Source: Sphacelaria rigidula (Eukaryota; Phaeophyceae; Sphacelariales). Taken from it: 22,692 bases of DNA. Made by a program: the position numbers and the translations under genes. The notes under the pieces were generated by a model that saw nothing but the letters and a program-made list of their open reading frames with translations, ran no database searches and was not told the DNA's origin. Positions 9,480 to 19,499 of the stretch are shown in pieces (position 1 is the stretch's first letter; each line of letters starts with the position of its first letter). The stretch spans positions 1-22,692 of the forward strand of contig CAXNAA020000317.1 of assembly GCA_964200075.2 (NCBI GenBank). Direction: 5' to 3'.

Positions 9480-11791
9480 GTTCATCACCGATACCTGATC
9501 AGAGATAGAAAAATGGTGAAAAATCGAGCCGAAGAATCGCCTATTGTCGAGTCAGCTCATCAAGACAAAAATGCGACTTGTTGTAATCACAAACAATGGG
9601 AAAGGTTGTGTCTTTCCTTTTTTTCTCCGTACGAGAGTGAGGCGACCGGTGGGTACTCATCACCACACCCCCCCAAAGAGATACCTTGCGAACCTGGGAG
9701 CTAGCCTCCTAGATTCACTTTGGTTTCTGATGTTATTTTTGGAATTGACGCGTGTGGGCCAAGCACACTCGCGTGCAATTTGGTTTGGCATCAACAAACG
9801 AAATGGCGACGACTTAGATAGATATCAATTTTCATGTAGGCTTGCTTTAAAAATCGGGATATCGAGATCTTCTCAGACCGACTCTGGGTAGGTAGTGTTG
9901 ATGGAGATCTAGGAAGAACACGTTGGATATGTTTATTTTTGCCAACGGATGTTTTGCGGCCGAGAATTGAGCAAAACGTGTACACGCAGTTTTCAGAGAG
10001 AGGTACCCCGACCTCTTATTTTCGGCCGATGGGGGGTTTTGGTCAAACATAACGTTTGGAGGGGGGTGGGAGGGGTTACACACGGAAAGTAATATCCACA
10101 TACAAGTACGCACGCACGGAAACGAGAGAAGTCAGCAGGCGCGCTAAAACTAATTATCGCACGCAGGAAGACACCTTGATACCATAGGAATGGAATCCTA
10201 CCATTTCTGCCTGCTGTGGTGGCAGCTGGTAGCCCGTATCGTCGCTTCTTCTGTTGTCCAAAATGCGCCCCTGGCTGGTCCGTCAGACACGCGCACACAC
10301 GTTTACACGAGAGAGACGGACAAATATACCTTTGCAGAGGCATTCTACTTTTCCCCGAACGCTACAGCTCGGCAAACACCCCGTCCTCGCCGGAAGCTCC
10401 AACCTCGCGCCCTTATCGGTCCCACTGTTATTTGGCGGCCCCGGCAGACATGCTCTTGATTTCTTTCGTTTGATTAGACCGTTGACCATTGCCTTTTGAT
10501 TGGAGCCAACGTAGTAGGCGATTCGTTGCAGTTCGTTAATACAGTTTCCCCACAGACACACCTCATCGCCAAAGGTACAGTCTGATCACCTTTCGAATTC
10601 ATATAAAGGCTCGGTCAGGAGCGCGTTTCGTCCCGACAGAGAGCCAAGGGAGGAAGGGATTATCGGGAAAACAACAAGCTCCGCAAAACAAGATGCACAT
10701 GGAAAATAAATAATTTTCCGATGAAAACATTTAAAACGATCCCGGTTACAAAATATTCGTTTTGTTTTTTGTTTTTTGGAAGAAAGGAGTTGCACGATGG
10801 GGCGGGAATCACGGTGCCCCGTGGGGTCCGTTACCGCGAAGGGTCCAATTCTGCCCGACAAGTCTTCAAACAACGTGGGTATTTATTTTATTTTATTTTA
10901 TCAACCAACTCAGAGTGGACCCGGGACAAAGTTTTCAAATAATGCTATACCCATTGCCCTCGGGCGTACAAGGCCACGTATACGCTCCACGGATAGTGCG
11001 TGATTGCCAACTCTATCAAATTGCGGTCGACAACTTCTGCATGCGTCTTTACGTTGTTTTCTCGCCCCTCGTCACCATAAGGCCTCTGCTTCGTTGCGCT
11101 AATGTTCTGTGGTCAACCAACGCTGATAATGCCAGCGACGCATCGTCCTCCGACGTCAGACAGGGAAAGCGAAAAAAAAGTGGTGGATCACCATGTCTGC
11201 CTACCGCCCGCAGCATCATGCCGGAACCACAGAGTTTGTCCCTAGAGGGCATGAAAACAGAGCGCGACCGAGCACAAGATACCGCGTTGCGGTGCATGAC
11301 TACATCCATCAAGGACAGACCGAAACCAGTACGCCATTCCAACACAACAAAGGCATCCACAAAATCAATTTCGAGCGGGAACCCACGACACCCCACATTG
11401 ACCCGTCCAAAATAAGTCATCGCAGAGCGGGCAGCCGGTTTCCCCACACAAATGACACCAAAATCATGGTCCACTACAATCAAAAGCACGTGCGCCGCGC
11501 CGAATCTCTTCAGCCTAGTCAGCGACTTTATCCTGCCCCGTTCCTTGGGTCGACGAATGCGCCAGCCTTTGATCAATCCCCGAGACAGCTACTCTACAGA
11601 GCGCATATTCTGCGAACGCCCGGATGAAAAACGTTGCGCTCTGGTGGCATGAACACAACCATACTACATCAACACGCGACGGCCAACCCCCTGTTTTGTA
11701 GAGGAGGGGAAGCACGTCGTCATTGACGTGAATTCAACCCCTCGTCCAAGAACAACGAAATATGCTTCGACAGATCGATGGTGCGTTCGAC
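9480..11791. other. Long interval downstream of the ROCO gene, no gene recognised
   Basis: Long open frames overlap on opposite strands at 10762-11627 (+, up to 217 codons) and 11049-11576 (-, 175 codons). None shows a domain I recognise and I found no exon pair with matching phase. The part next to 11792 presumably includes the 3' UTR of the ROCO gene. Confidence 0.4.
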
Positions 11792-11989
11792 TCACATACT
11801 CGCGAACGTGTCACTGTTGCATTTCCTAACCCATGCGCACTCTTCCCCTCGCCCACCCCTGTCAACGAGCTGCATGATGGTGTGGGAACTGCAGAAGGGA
11901 GAACTGCCCCGCATTCCATGCACCTCGAACTTCTTTATCACGTCCTTAAGTTCGTCGTAAGCGAATCCTTGCAGAGGGGTAGGCCTCTC
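11792..11989 (-). CDS. ROCO exon 8, C-terminal end
   Basis: The acceptor CCCTCTTTTCAG precedes GAGAGG, and phase 0 matches exon 7. It encodes 65 residues, starting ERPTPLQGFAYDELKD and ending WVRKCNSDTFASM before TGA. The short helical stretch YDELKDVIKKFE is followed by a Cys-containing tail. A second acceptor (CTCTGCAAG, exon start 11967) is possible but would break phase. Confidence 0.65.
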   Translation of the reverse strand, partial: ERPTPLQGFAYDELKDVIKKFEVHGMRGSSPFCSSHTIMQLVDRGGRGEECAWVRKCNSDTFASM

Positions 11990-12218
11990 CTGAAAAGAGG
12001 GATAGCGAAGGAGTGGGTTGAGAGAAAAGGTCGGAAAGAAACAAATGGGGCGCAGTCTTTTCGCGCAACGCGTTGCCTGTCGTGCAACGGTAGGGCGACC
12101 GTCCATAGTATTGGGCTCGGTACCCACAATTACCTAATGGGAGATTGCGTGCTTCCTATCCGGACGGCCTCCGACAGACTCCAACGTAACACACCGCAAG
12201 CGCAAAAAAAAGCCTCAC

Positions 12219-12503
12219 ATTTCGTGTCCCATGCCCGTGCGCAGCAGCCTGCCGGAGCAGGTCCGCCGGCCTCTCGCTGTCTAGGTTCTCCCCGGCGATG
12301 CTCGCCATCGCCTCGACGCCCGAGCTAAGCGACTCCTCGACTAACTTGGACAAGGCACCGCCGGCTTTCGTCCCGAGCGCAGCCTCGAAGTTTACCAAAG
12401 GAAGTGCCAGGCCGCTGCACACGTTGAAAGCAATCGTAGCGAGAGCCAGCCCCACCTTCGCGAACGGCACCGTCTTCTTCGCCCAGTCCAACAACTCCTT
12501 CGC
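12219..12503 (-). CDS. ROCO exon 7, Gly/Ala-rich hydrophobic helix region
   Basis: It follows acceptor TATGATCAG and ends before GTGAGG; 285 nt, phase 0 to 0. After KELLDWAKKTVPFAK comes a ~20-residue hydrophobic stretch (KVGLALATIAFNVCSGLALP, about 12399-12458), then Ala/Gly-rich amphipathic sequence. From memory, this region type is typical of the C-terminus of Ectocarpus ROCO proteins, where no function is assigned. The hydrophobic stretch is long enough to enter or lie on a membrane; that is inference. Confidence 0.75.
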
Positions 12504-12881
12504 CTGATCATACGGAGGAGGGTGTGGGCATCAGATGTCTAACTGAATTAGACCGGTTTCCCCGCAGAAATTAGTTTGAGGATCCAAACTACGGGTGCTT
12601 TCAAGCTACCACACGCCCTGAAAGCTACCCAAAATGAAACGACCTGAGAACCCCATCCGCCTCTTCTTGGAAATAAAATCACCAAGTACAGGGACGTGCA
12701 CAATTGAGAGAGTGAAGGGATGCTCGCATTGCTCAAGAGAAAAAAAATGTTGAAGTTGGAAAAAAGCGATAGATAGACATACGTAACCGGCCGTTGCAGT
12801 AGTGTGTTGTACAAAAAACAAAAAAATACCATCAAAGCGTTGCTTGTTGAACTGATTTCCCCGGCAAGGAGGGCGACTCAC

Positions 12882-13107
12882 CTCGTATCCTTGCCCCTTG
12901 GGCCCGCACTCGGCGAGGCTCGTGTCCTGCGCGCATAGGAAGAAAGCACGCAACTCTCGCGTCGCTTTCCCCTCGCCTTCTCGTTTCCTGCCGAGGCACC
13001 ACTTCCGCAGTCTGGCCGACCATTCATCGAACGGTCTTTCTCTTTCCTCGAGGAGTTTATCGCTCGCGGGGGCGGGCAGCACGCACACCAGGCGTGGGAT
13101 CGGCCAC
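12882..13107 (-). CDS. ROCO exon 6, conserved C-terminal module
   Basis: Acceptor CTTGATTGCTCAG and donor GTGAGT; 226 nt, entered in phase 2 (completing an Arg codon from exon 5) and left in phase 0. It encodes WPIPRLVCVLPAPASDKLLE and then a charged segment ending AECGPKGQGYE. Intact and in frame. Confidence 0.8.
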
Positions 13108-14195
13108 CTGAGCAATCAAGGAAAAGGTGCAATACGATTGCATTAGCCGAGGCACATGCAACCTCGGGCAGCGTGGTTTTCGTCCGAGATGTTTCCGTCT
13201 TTTTCGTTGCATCAACCAAGGTAGATTTTACGGTGTGATACGAGAACAAGCCGTGCGCGTAGGAGGCAAGAGATAGGCAATGGCCGTGACCGCTAAGCAG
13301 GGCGAGATCTGGGATATCCACACCGCAAAAACGGTCTGATGCGGCACTGATTGATGTCGCATGATCGCATTTTTTGCCCGTGCCGGCGCACTGCCTCGCA
13401 CAACATACGAACAACCGCGAATGCGGCTATTCGGCGCCAGAATAAGGAGCCAAAATAGCGATGGTGAGAATATCATCCTCCCCCCCCCGTTCGGGCTATT
13501 GTCCGGTGCAAATCTGTGAACGGGAATGCGAAGCTTTTCGCTATCCAGTTGATAGGGAAGTGCTTCATTTCCTGAAATATCACGCAGCCGAGCCGCTCAG
13601 CGGTACAGACACGAAGGGGAGGTGTGGTCCTCGTGGCTGAAGGCTGGTGAGCAATATGTTTGAGGGATTGAACCGAGCCCAAGTCAAGATGAAAACCTGC
13701 GGCTCAAATAAGGGGAAATGTTACTTATATGTTTCACCGCAGCTGTCCAGCTGAAACGGAGTTTTGTAGCGCTCCTGACAGCTATTTCAATTAAACATCA
13801 TGACCGGATATTCACACGATTGAAGTCAAATTCGTTCGCTCTTGTTTCAAGCCTTGGGCTCAACGAAAGCCAGCATCTCAAACTGTTAAGGTACGTTTTA
13901 TGTTGCGGGACGCTGCGTCTACTGTGTTAAAATAGATCAAGAGGTGGCCGACCTTGAGCCAAAACAAAATGCATGAAAAACAACGAAGCTGAGGCTGGGT
14001 GGTGATATTTTTGAACTCACCAAAGATGGGCGATGGCATTGGCTGATCGCATCGCGGGGATTAGCTAAAACAAAAGGCGTGATTTCCGCCGTCTGTGTGA
14101 TGAGGACCACCCCACCTCAGAAAGCGAAGAGTAGTTGAGTCATCTCTACATCTATCCTAAGACCCCGAGATAAAGCTTATCCTTCGATTGCTCAC

Positions 14196-15690
14196 CGTAC
14201 GAAGGCCATGTCCTCTCTCATGATCCTATCCATCCTGAACTTCACGTTCATCTGGTCCCTGAAGACGCTCGAGACGCGCTCCACCAAGGCTTTGAGCTCG
14301 CCATCCGAGGAAAAAGCCGTCTCTTCTTCTTCACCACGGATGAGACCAAGGCCGGGGAACCCGTACCTGGCGTCGTTGATCAGCTCGCTAATCTGGTCGC
14401 CCACGTCGTGCAAGACGCTCCTTGCACTCTCGTCATGTACACCACCCCTTGCGTGGCATTCGATCCACGAGGTCCCATCATCAGTAGCCCGAAGCTCGTA
14501 CAGCAACACCAGGTGGTTCTTGAAGCTGAAACAGACCCCACGCTTCCAGCACGCCGTGATGCGCCCTTCCCCGCGTCCACACCATGCGAGAAGCCGAGGC
14601 ACCAGTTCGGGAGGCACGGCGTGCGCACCAATAAGCTTGAGCTTCTGTGAATAAATCGCACACCCGGGCTTCCGCTCCAGAAGCTTTGCTGGGTCCACTT
14701 CTGTCCCGGCTTCCTTTGGGAGACAGCTTGCGACAACGTAGCAGTCCGGTATGAAGTCATCGTAACCGTCACGAACTCGAAACATGAACCGGACATCAAG
14801 CAAGCTGCCCACCATCACGCTGATGTCCTCCTCCGACAAGTTGAGAGGCGGCGCTTGTTGACTTGCCTGGCCCACTTCCATGTCTCGCTGCCACAGAAAT
14901 TCCAGGTAGTCCTTGCTCACTTCTCCAGCCTGGACGAACCTCTTGTGCTGGTGCGAGAGTGGAAGGAGCTTTGGCCTTACTGATGACGATGCTTCCATCT
15001 CTTTGACCACCTCTGCCTGCTGCACGGGTCTACCTTCACGCCGACAATGCGGCGCACCACGTCAGCAAACCGGGACGGGTTCACGTGAATGATGATGTTG
15101 CTAGTTCCACCTTTCTGTTGAGCTCCTCCGCCTCCGTCAACCCGAGCCAGAAGAATCGCACCGTGAGCCTCATTTAGCTCGATGGCTTCGCGGAACACCC
15201 GTCTTTCCTGTCTTTGAAAAAACAATTTGGAAACCCGAGTGAACACGGTTTGCTGTTCGACAAAAAGAGACAGGGCCTCTGAGAACCCAATGAACGTTCG
15301 GGCTTCTTTGTGAGCCCCCCTCCCGAAGCCTTCGCGATACCTCGGCTGGAGTACCGTCCGAATCACCCAAATCCGCTCCCCGACGAACTGCTTCCAGCGT
15401 TGCGATGGCTGGCAAATAAGGCTCAGGTACGATGCTCATGACCGATGCGAACGAGTACCCCTCGTATCCGCTGTAGGCAATGTGCTCGATACGCTTCTGA
15501 AGCAGGTCAACATCGTGCCCTTCCGAGGAAGCGAGGTTCAGCGCAAGAACCTCGTCGTCCATCACAACGCGAAGGGGTTGGAAGCGGCGGTAGTCCTCCG
15601 AGTCCCGCTGTCCCTTCCCAACATCTTTTTCCCAGCGGTCTTTGGCCGACGCACATTCGGAGCGGATCCGATTCACGACCTTGGCCACAT
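14196..15690 (-). CDS. ROCO exon 5, COR domain, with two compensating frameshifts
   Basis: Acceptor GATCAACAG and donor GTGAGC; 1,495 nt, phase 1 in and 2 out, the net length being in frame. It starts DVAKVVNRIRSECASAKDRW, reaches GDSDGTPAEVSRRLREG, then coding passes to another frame: KEARTFIGFSEALSLFVEQQ, REAIELNEAHGAILLAR and IIIHVNPSRFADVVRR. It returns at about 15026 to the first frame (QQAEVVKEMEASSSVR through MREDMAFVR). The first switch is explained by one extra base in the C6/G6 run at 15315-15320, the second by one missing base at about 15026. The first frame has stop codons between them, so the switches cannot be ignored. The content is typical COR, the dimerisation domain that follows Roc in all ROCO proteins. 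Confidence 0.8.
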
Positions 15691-15861
15691 CTGTTGATCA
15701 CGGACACAAGGGGTTATTTTGAACAACAGCGAACTTAAGTACTTCGTGTCGTAAGGTCATCGGAAGCTGTACTGAAGCTGATCGCTTGGAAATCGACCGC
15801 CCGCAGGATTTTTTTACGAGAGATGCGCGGACGAGAGTAACGGAATCGACAAGTGAAATCC

Positions 15862-15935
15862 GCTGGGTTGAGAATCGAACCTTCTAGGATGCCACTCATT
15901 TGGCTTGCTCAACTGTAGTCATTAGAGCCCCCGCC
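15862..15935 (-). repeat. tRNA-like sequence in ROCO intron 4
   Basis: On the minus strand: GACTACAGTTGAGCAAGCC (box A/D-arm-like), then AGAAGGTTCGATTCT, where AGAA pairs with TTCT around GGTTCGA as in a T-arm. The acceptor stem is not convincing. It is a likely tRNA-derived relic or SINE head; a degenerate tRNA is the alternative. Confidence 0.4.
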
Positions 15936-15983
15936 GCCTCAACACTCCCAACACTACCGAAAGAATACGAGAGAGCGCACGGG

Positions 15984-16454
15984 CCGGAGAGATCGCACCC
16001 CCGTGCGAAATAGAGTCAAGAACGAAGGGATCTTAGTCGCTATCGCACGAGTATCGGAGAGGTGCGATCTCTCCGATACCGAATGGTTCCGGGGCACTTG
16101 TTTTAGCTGCTGGTGTATCGCGGTTTTATCGTGAGTGAGCTCCACTGCTGTGTAGTTCTTGGGGAGCCGTCGAGTATCACATGCTTAGAACACTCGGAAC
16201 ACAGGATACTGCCATTTGGTTCCTTCGCATAATTTATGCATTCAACCACTCACGCAGAAAATCAAATGTGTCTTGACTTTCGTTAACCTATTCAGTATCG
16301 CGCGTATCGGAGATATGGCACCCGGGTGCGATAAAATGTAATTTGATTTTCGCACGGGGATCGGAGAGACTGTACGAATCGAAATATATCGAACCCCCCC
16401 TCCGATGAAAAGTGAAGAACGGAATCATTTGAAAAACGATCGCACCCCCGTGCG
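15984..16454. repeat. Cluster of short palindromic motifs in ROCO intron 4
   Basis: TCGCACCCCCGTGCGA-like and TATCGGAGAG-like motifs recur about five times in both orientations: 15984-16008, 16042-16079, 16304-16332, 16351-16368 and 16438-16454. The second includes a perfect hairpin, GTATCGGAGAG and CTCTCCGATAC around 7 nt (16051-16079). Confidence 0.75.
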
Positions 16455-16984
16455 TTTTCTCGCATTCTTACGGCATACATTTAGCCATTGGCTCTGCCAC
16501 TAAATGTACACAGCGCGTTCACGCGGGACCCGATAGCTTCCATCACTCTGTTTCCGTTCCGCGGAACTTGATCAGGCGGAGTCAAGCATGCGAAGTGCGG
16601 CCTTACCGACGATGGCATCCAATACTGGGCGGTTGACTCACGATTAACAAAAAATAAAACTAGTCTCACTCAAAGCATACGTGGCTTGGAATCCCGGCGC
16701 ACGTGAGTTATTTCTCACTTCAAGTCTAGCAGTGGAGAGCGCTCGTTCGTGTGTACACAGTTCTAAGGGAGGAGACTGTTCAACTCTTCTAGTGGTGAAA
16801 CTGAAGGGATTACAGGGATAGACCTCGGATAGGCAGGTGGGGGCCCCAGGCAGACAGGACCGTTCTACGTGATCCCGGATTGGAACTCCCCGGCAGAAAA
16901 GCTGCGAGTGCTGGTCAAATGGGACGGGGGGCGGGAAAGGACAAGGGTACATCACAACAGTAACAGTTCGCCCCCACGGCCTAC

Positions 16985-17195
16985 CTCTCTTGAAGCCATC
17001 CTTTCGCGCTCTGGACTCGGCAAGATTCGATCCAAACAAATCGCTGTGTGTTCCCACGAGCAAAACCACGGCACCAGGGACTCTAGACTGAAGAATGTCA
17101 AGCCACTGCTCGAGCGCATCCTCCGGCGATTTCTTCACCGAACACGCATACAAGTCCACTACCAGGATGAGCAGAGCGCCTGCAGTGAGGAACAT
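16985..17195 (-). CDS. ROCO exon 4, second half of the Roc GTPase domain
   Basis: Acceptor TGTTATCCAG and donor GTAGGC; 211 nt, phase 0 in and 1 out. It encodes MFLTAGALLILVVDLYACSV, a helix (SPEDALEQWLDILQSR), then AVVLLVGTHSDLF. THSD is the G4 specificity motif (T/N-K/H-x-D type) that reads guanine in Roc domains. The tail KDGFKR leads to the COR exon. Confidence 0.85.
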
Positions 17196-17367
17196 CTGGA
17201 TAACAGGCGGGCAGCGTCAAGGCAAGGGCGAGAGCATATGCGTAGTTGCCGTGAGCTTCTCAAAAGGGACAGAGAACGCTATCACGATACTTCAAAGTAT
17301 CCTATCTAGTCGTATGTACATGGCGGCAAAACGTTAGTCGTTGTTGGCTGTGTGTCAAACCTCCCAC

Positions 17368-17763
17368 CTGGTGCGTGTCGTAGTATTTGCCCAGCAAAAT
17401 CCCACAGGCTCACGTCCAGCGCGACGTTTGGCAACCTTTCCCCTGTGACGGGGCTGGACTCGAGCTTGATGTCCCTGATCTCCACGCCTATCGTGCGCTC
17501 CTCAAGTTCCGGGAGGCGAGAACTGAATCGGTCTTCGAGCCGGCCGGCAATGGTGGTCTTGCCTGCTTCGCCCAATCCCACCAATACAACCGTGAGGCGG
17601 TTGGACCATGTCCTGCCGTAGTCGTCCAAGTCTCTGAGGAACGAAACCGCATGGTCCATGCCCTTCGCCATCACACTGGCTGGTGGCTCCTTCCAGGGAT
17701 TGCCAGAGGTGGAGACATTCGTCGTTCTTGCAGCAAATCCTTCCGCCGCCGCTCTGGCAAATA
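17368..17763 (-). CDS. ROCO exon 3, first half of Roc GTPase with frameshift after G3
   Basis: Acceptor GTGCTCGTCAG and donor GTGGGA. After a linker (SGNPWKEPPASVMAKGMDHA, then FLRDLDDYG) comes the P-loop VGLGEAGKTT (about 17549-17581), which binds nucleotide phosphates, a G2-type region LEERTIGVEI, and G3 SLWDFAGQ ending at 17387. The sequence then has a single base before TAC TAC GAC ACG CAC CAG (YYDTHQ). In relatives a whole number of codons separates GQ and YY, so the frame is broken here. Past this base the frame joins exon 4 exactly. Without a correction the frame would run on about 26 codons past the break, into the intron, before a stop. Confidence 0.85.
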
Positions 17764-18457
17764 CTGACGAGCACAAACGGGCCGAAGCAAGGTGGAAGAA
17801 GGGGTTTGATTCTTACGGAATCGTTTCTTCCGCCGGGACCTCAGGGCGCAAAAGTCCAAGCTACCACCTTTGTGTAAACTGAATCTCGGCAGGCAGGCGA
17901 AAGAGCAACATCGCGGTTGACTAAAACCTAGGAAGCACTTTGTCAGAGTCGGTCCTGAAAAAAGCTGACGTGCAAATTTTGCGGTAAACGCTGACAAATT
18001 AAAGATACCCAAGCGACCGCTGAATTTCGTGATTGTTGAGATACTCGTGAGTGGTCGCGGATGTGTGCGTTGGTGGGTCAAGAACACTCACGCTTTGTTT
18101 TTGTTTTTAATGTTTCGTTTATTTCTCACAACCAAGTGAGAGGGACACAGACGCGCACATCCCAGACCAAGTAAGACCACCAATCCGCATCTTGAAAATG
18201 CCTCGAAATTACCATGAGAATAATTGCTGCTCTGACCGCGTCGCATTTGTACAGCGCTGCTTCCGCTTGCGGTATGCTGCCACAAGAGAGCCGTTCATTG
18301 AGTTTCCCGCAGATGCACGCCATACAATAGGAACACCTCCTTTGCGTGCTCATGGATGGCCGGTCCTCCTCCTGCCGACACCAACTGCGAACAATAGATT
18401 ACCCTGCTCATCCACGCGGGAGAAAAACATACGTTTTCTCCCCGGCGTCTAGAACGC

Positions 18458-18482
18458 CTACTAACCCACGGTGGGTGAGTAG
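18458..18482. repeat. Hairpin upstream of the + strand LRR exon
   Basis: CTACTAACCCAC and GTGGGTGAGTAG form 12-bp arms with one mismatch around a single base. A shortened relative with the same flanks lies at 18918-18937, at the matching place before the next + strand LRR exon. Confidence 0.7.
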
Positions 18483-18553
18483 GTGGGTGTTCTTGAGAGC
18501 GGGGAATTATTTGTTTTTGCCCGCTTAACTCGTATTTGTTTTTCTGCTTGCAG

Positions 18554-18625
18554 GTCCCATCCCCGCGGAGCTAGGGAAGCTTGGGGCCCTTCTGGAACTT
18601 AGGCTGTGGGGCAACGAGCTGGGTG
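18554..18625 (+). CDS. Single-LRR exon on the opposite strand to the ROCO gene
   Basis: A 72-nt exon between acceptor CTGCTTGCAG and donor GTGAG, phase 1 to 1. It encodes 24 residues, PIPAELGKLGALLELRLWGN then ELGG, a textbook plant-type LRR (LxxLxxLxLxxNxLxG). It is intact, but points against the ROCO gene in which it lies (intron 2). It would insert in frame if inverted. It may be a leftover of exon rearrangement or an exon of a + strand gene. Confidence 0.8.
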
Positions 18626-18776
18626 GTGAGTTTTCTCAACTGGAAAGTCACTTGAGTCAATTTTCGGCTTCCATAGAAGATGTGTCCTGCGTACGCGTAG
18701 GCAGGATTCATGCTCGTTCCTCAGCTGAATTCAAAATATATAAAAATGAGTAATATGTCTGATTCTCTGGACTCAC

Positions 18777-18848
18777 CATCCAAATTGTTGAAGCTGAGGT
18801 CGACGGCCACCAAGGAGTGGAGATCTCCTAGCTGCGGCGGAATTTGCC
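18777..18848 (-). CDS. ROCO exon 2, single LRR
   Basis: A 72-nt exon between acceptor CCTTACTCGCAG and donor GTGAG, phase 1 to 1. It encodes GQIPPQLGDLHSLVAVDLSF then NNLDG, a complete LRR. Same length and phase as the + strand LRR exon 150 bp away. This is the only intact LRR exon I can find on the coding strand between cap and Roc. Confidence 0.85.
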
Positions 18849-18917
18849 CTGCGAGTAAGGGAGCAAACACGACTTCAGCGGGGAATAACGAAAAATATTT
18901 TCCCTGCTCCTGGAAGG

Positions 18918-18937
18918 CTACTCACCCACGCGAGTAG
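18918..18937. repeat. Shortened copy of the intronic hairpin
   Basis: CTACTC..GAGTAG with flanks AAGGCTACTCACCCACG and GAGTAGGTGTTCT, matching the 18458-18482 hairpin apart from an internal deletion. Confidence 0.65.
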
Positions 18938-19027
18938 GTGTTCTACACGGCATAGGCAAAAAATATGTCGAGAAGCCGGGAGATTTTTAACAACTCCCCG
19001 CCGACTTCGTTTTCTTTTTGGCTGCAG

Positions 19028-19083
19028 GCCTTCCAGCTTCACAACACTGAGGCTCCTCTTCCTTGAAAAAAAACAGTTGAGTG
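19028..19083 (+). pseudogene. Decayed LRR exon
   Basis: It lies between acceptor TTTGGCTGCAG and donor GTGAG but has 56 nt in place of 72. One frame reads SFTTLRLLFLEKKQLSG, clearly the second half of an LRR; the start (CTTCC, for Leu-Pro) is out of frame with it. The 16-nt shortfall destroys the reading frame. It sits ~475 bp from the intact + strand LRR exon, with a related hairpin before each, so the two look like copies of one exon-plus-intron module. Confidence 0.7.
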
Positions 19084-19178
19084 GTGAGTCACACGAAAAA
19101 CGCGAGTTCCTGGTTTTCTGAGCTCAAAACGCGGGCGCACAACCACTTTGACATGCGGAATTTTAACAACATCACGCT

Positions 19179-19229
19179 GTGCCGCGGCAGTTAGGAAGTC
19201 TCAGCTCGGTGCATGCGGAAACAACAGGC
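19179..19229 (+). pseudogene. Possible truncated LRR at the start of the HNH open frame
   Basis: The HNH frame opens VPRQLGSLSSVHAETTG, which matches the first half of a family LRR (compare IPAELGKLGALLEL) and then departs from it. The upstream acceptor is unclear. It is a short match; chance is possible. Confidence 0.4.
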
Positions 19230-19499
19230 CGGAGAAAAATAAGAACTCTGCGGAAAAGCAAGACCACTGTTACAAAAGCCTGTTTTATACATGGGTGCGA
19301 GGAAGATGTTTCAGAAAAACAACGCTTGGGATTTACCCGGGAAGGGGAACACGATAATAGGCCGTTGAGCGGGGCGTCTTCGGATGTCGAAGAGACAAGT
19401 CTCCCTGATTTGAAAACTGCCAAAATCCCCACGATTTCACACCGCGAGACAAATACACCGTTGATTTCACCACACAGCGTTCGCGACGTTTCCCCAGGC

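Noticed and set aside
14208-14654. 148-codon plus-strand open frame over the COR exon
   Set aside because: Complement of the well-supported COR coding sequence.
18213-18276. Possible further LRR exon on the minus strand (GSIPQ..AALYK-like reading)
   Set aside because: Length is 64 nt, not 72; the phase required by the acceptor does not give the LRR reading, and the xLxxN core is missing. It may be a very old relic, but chance is as likely.
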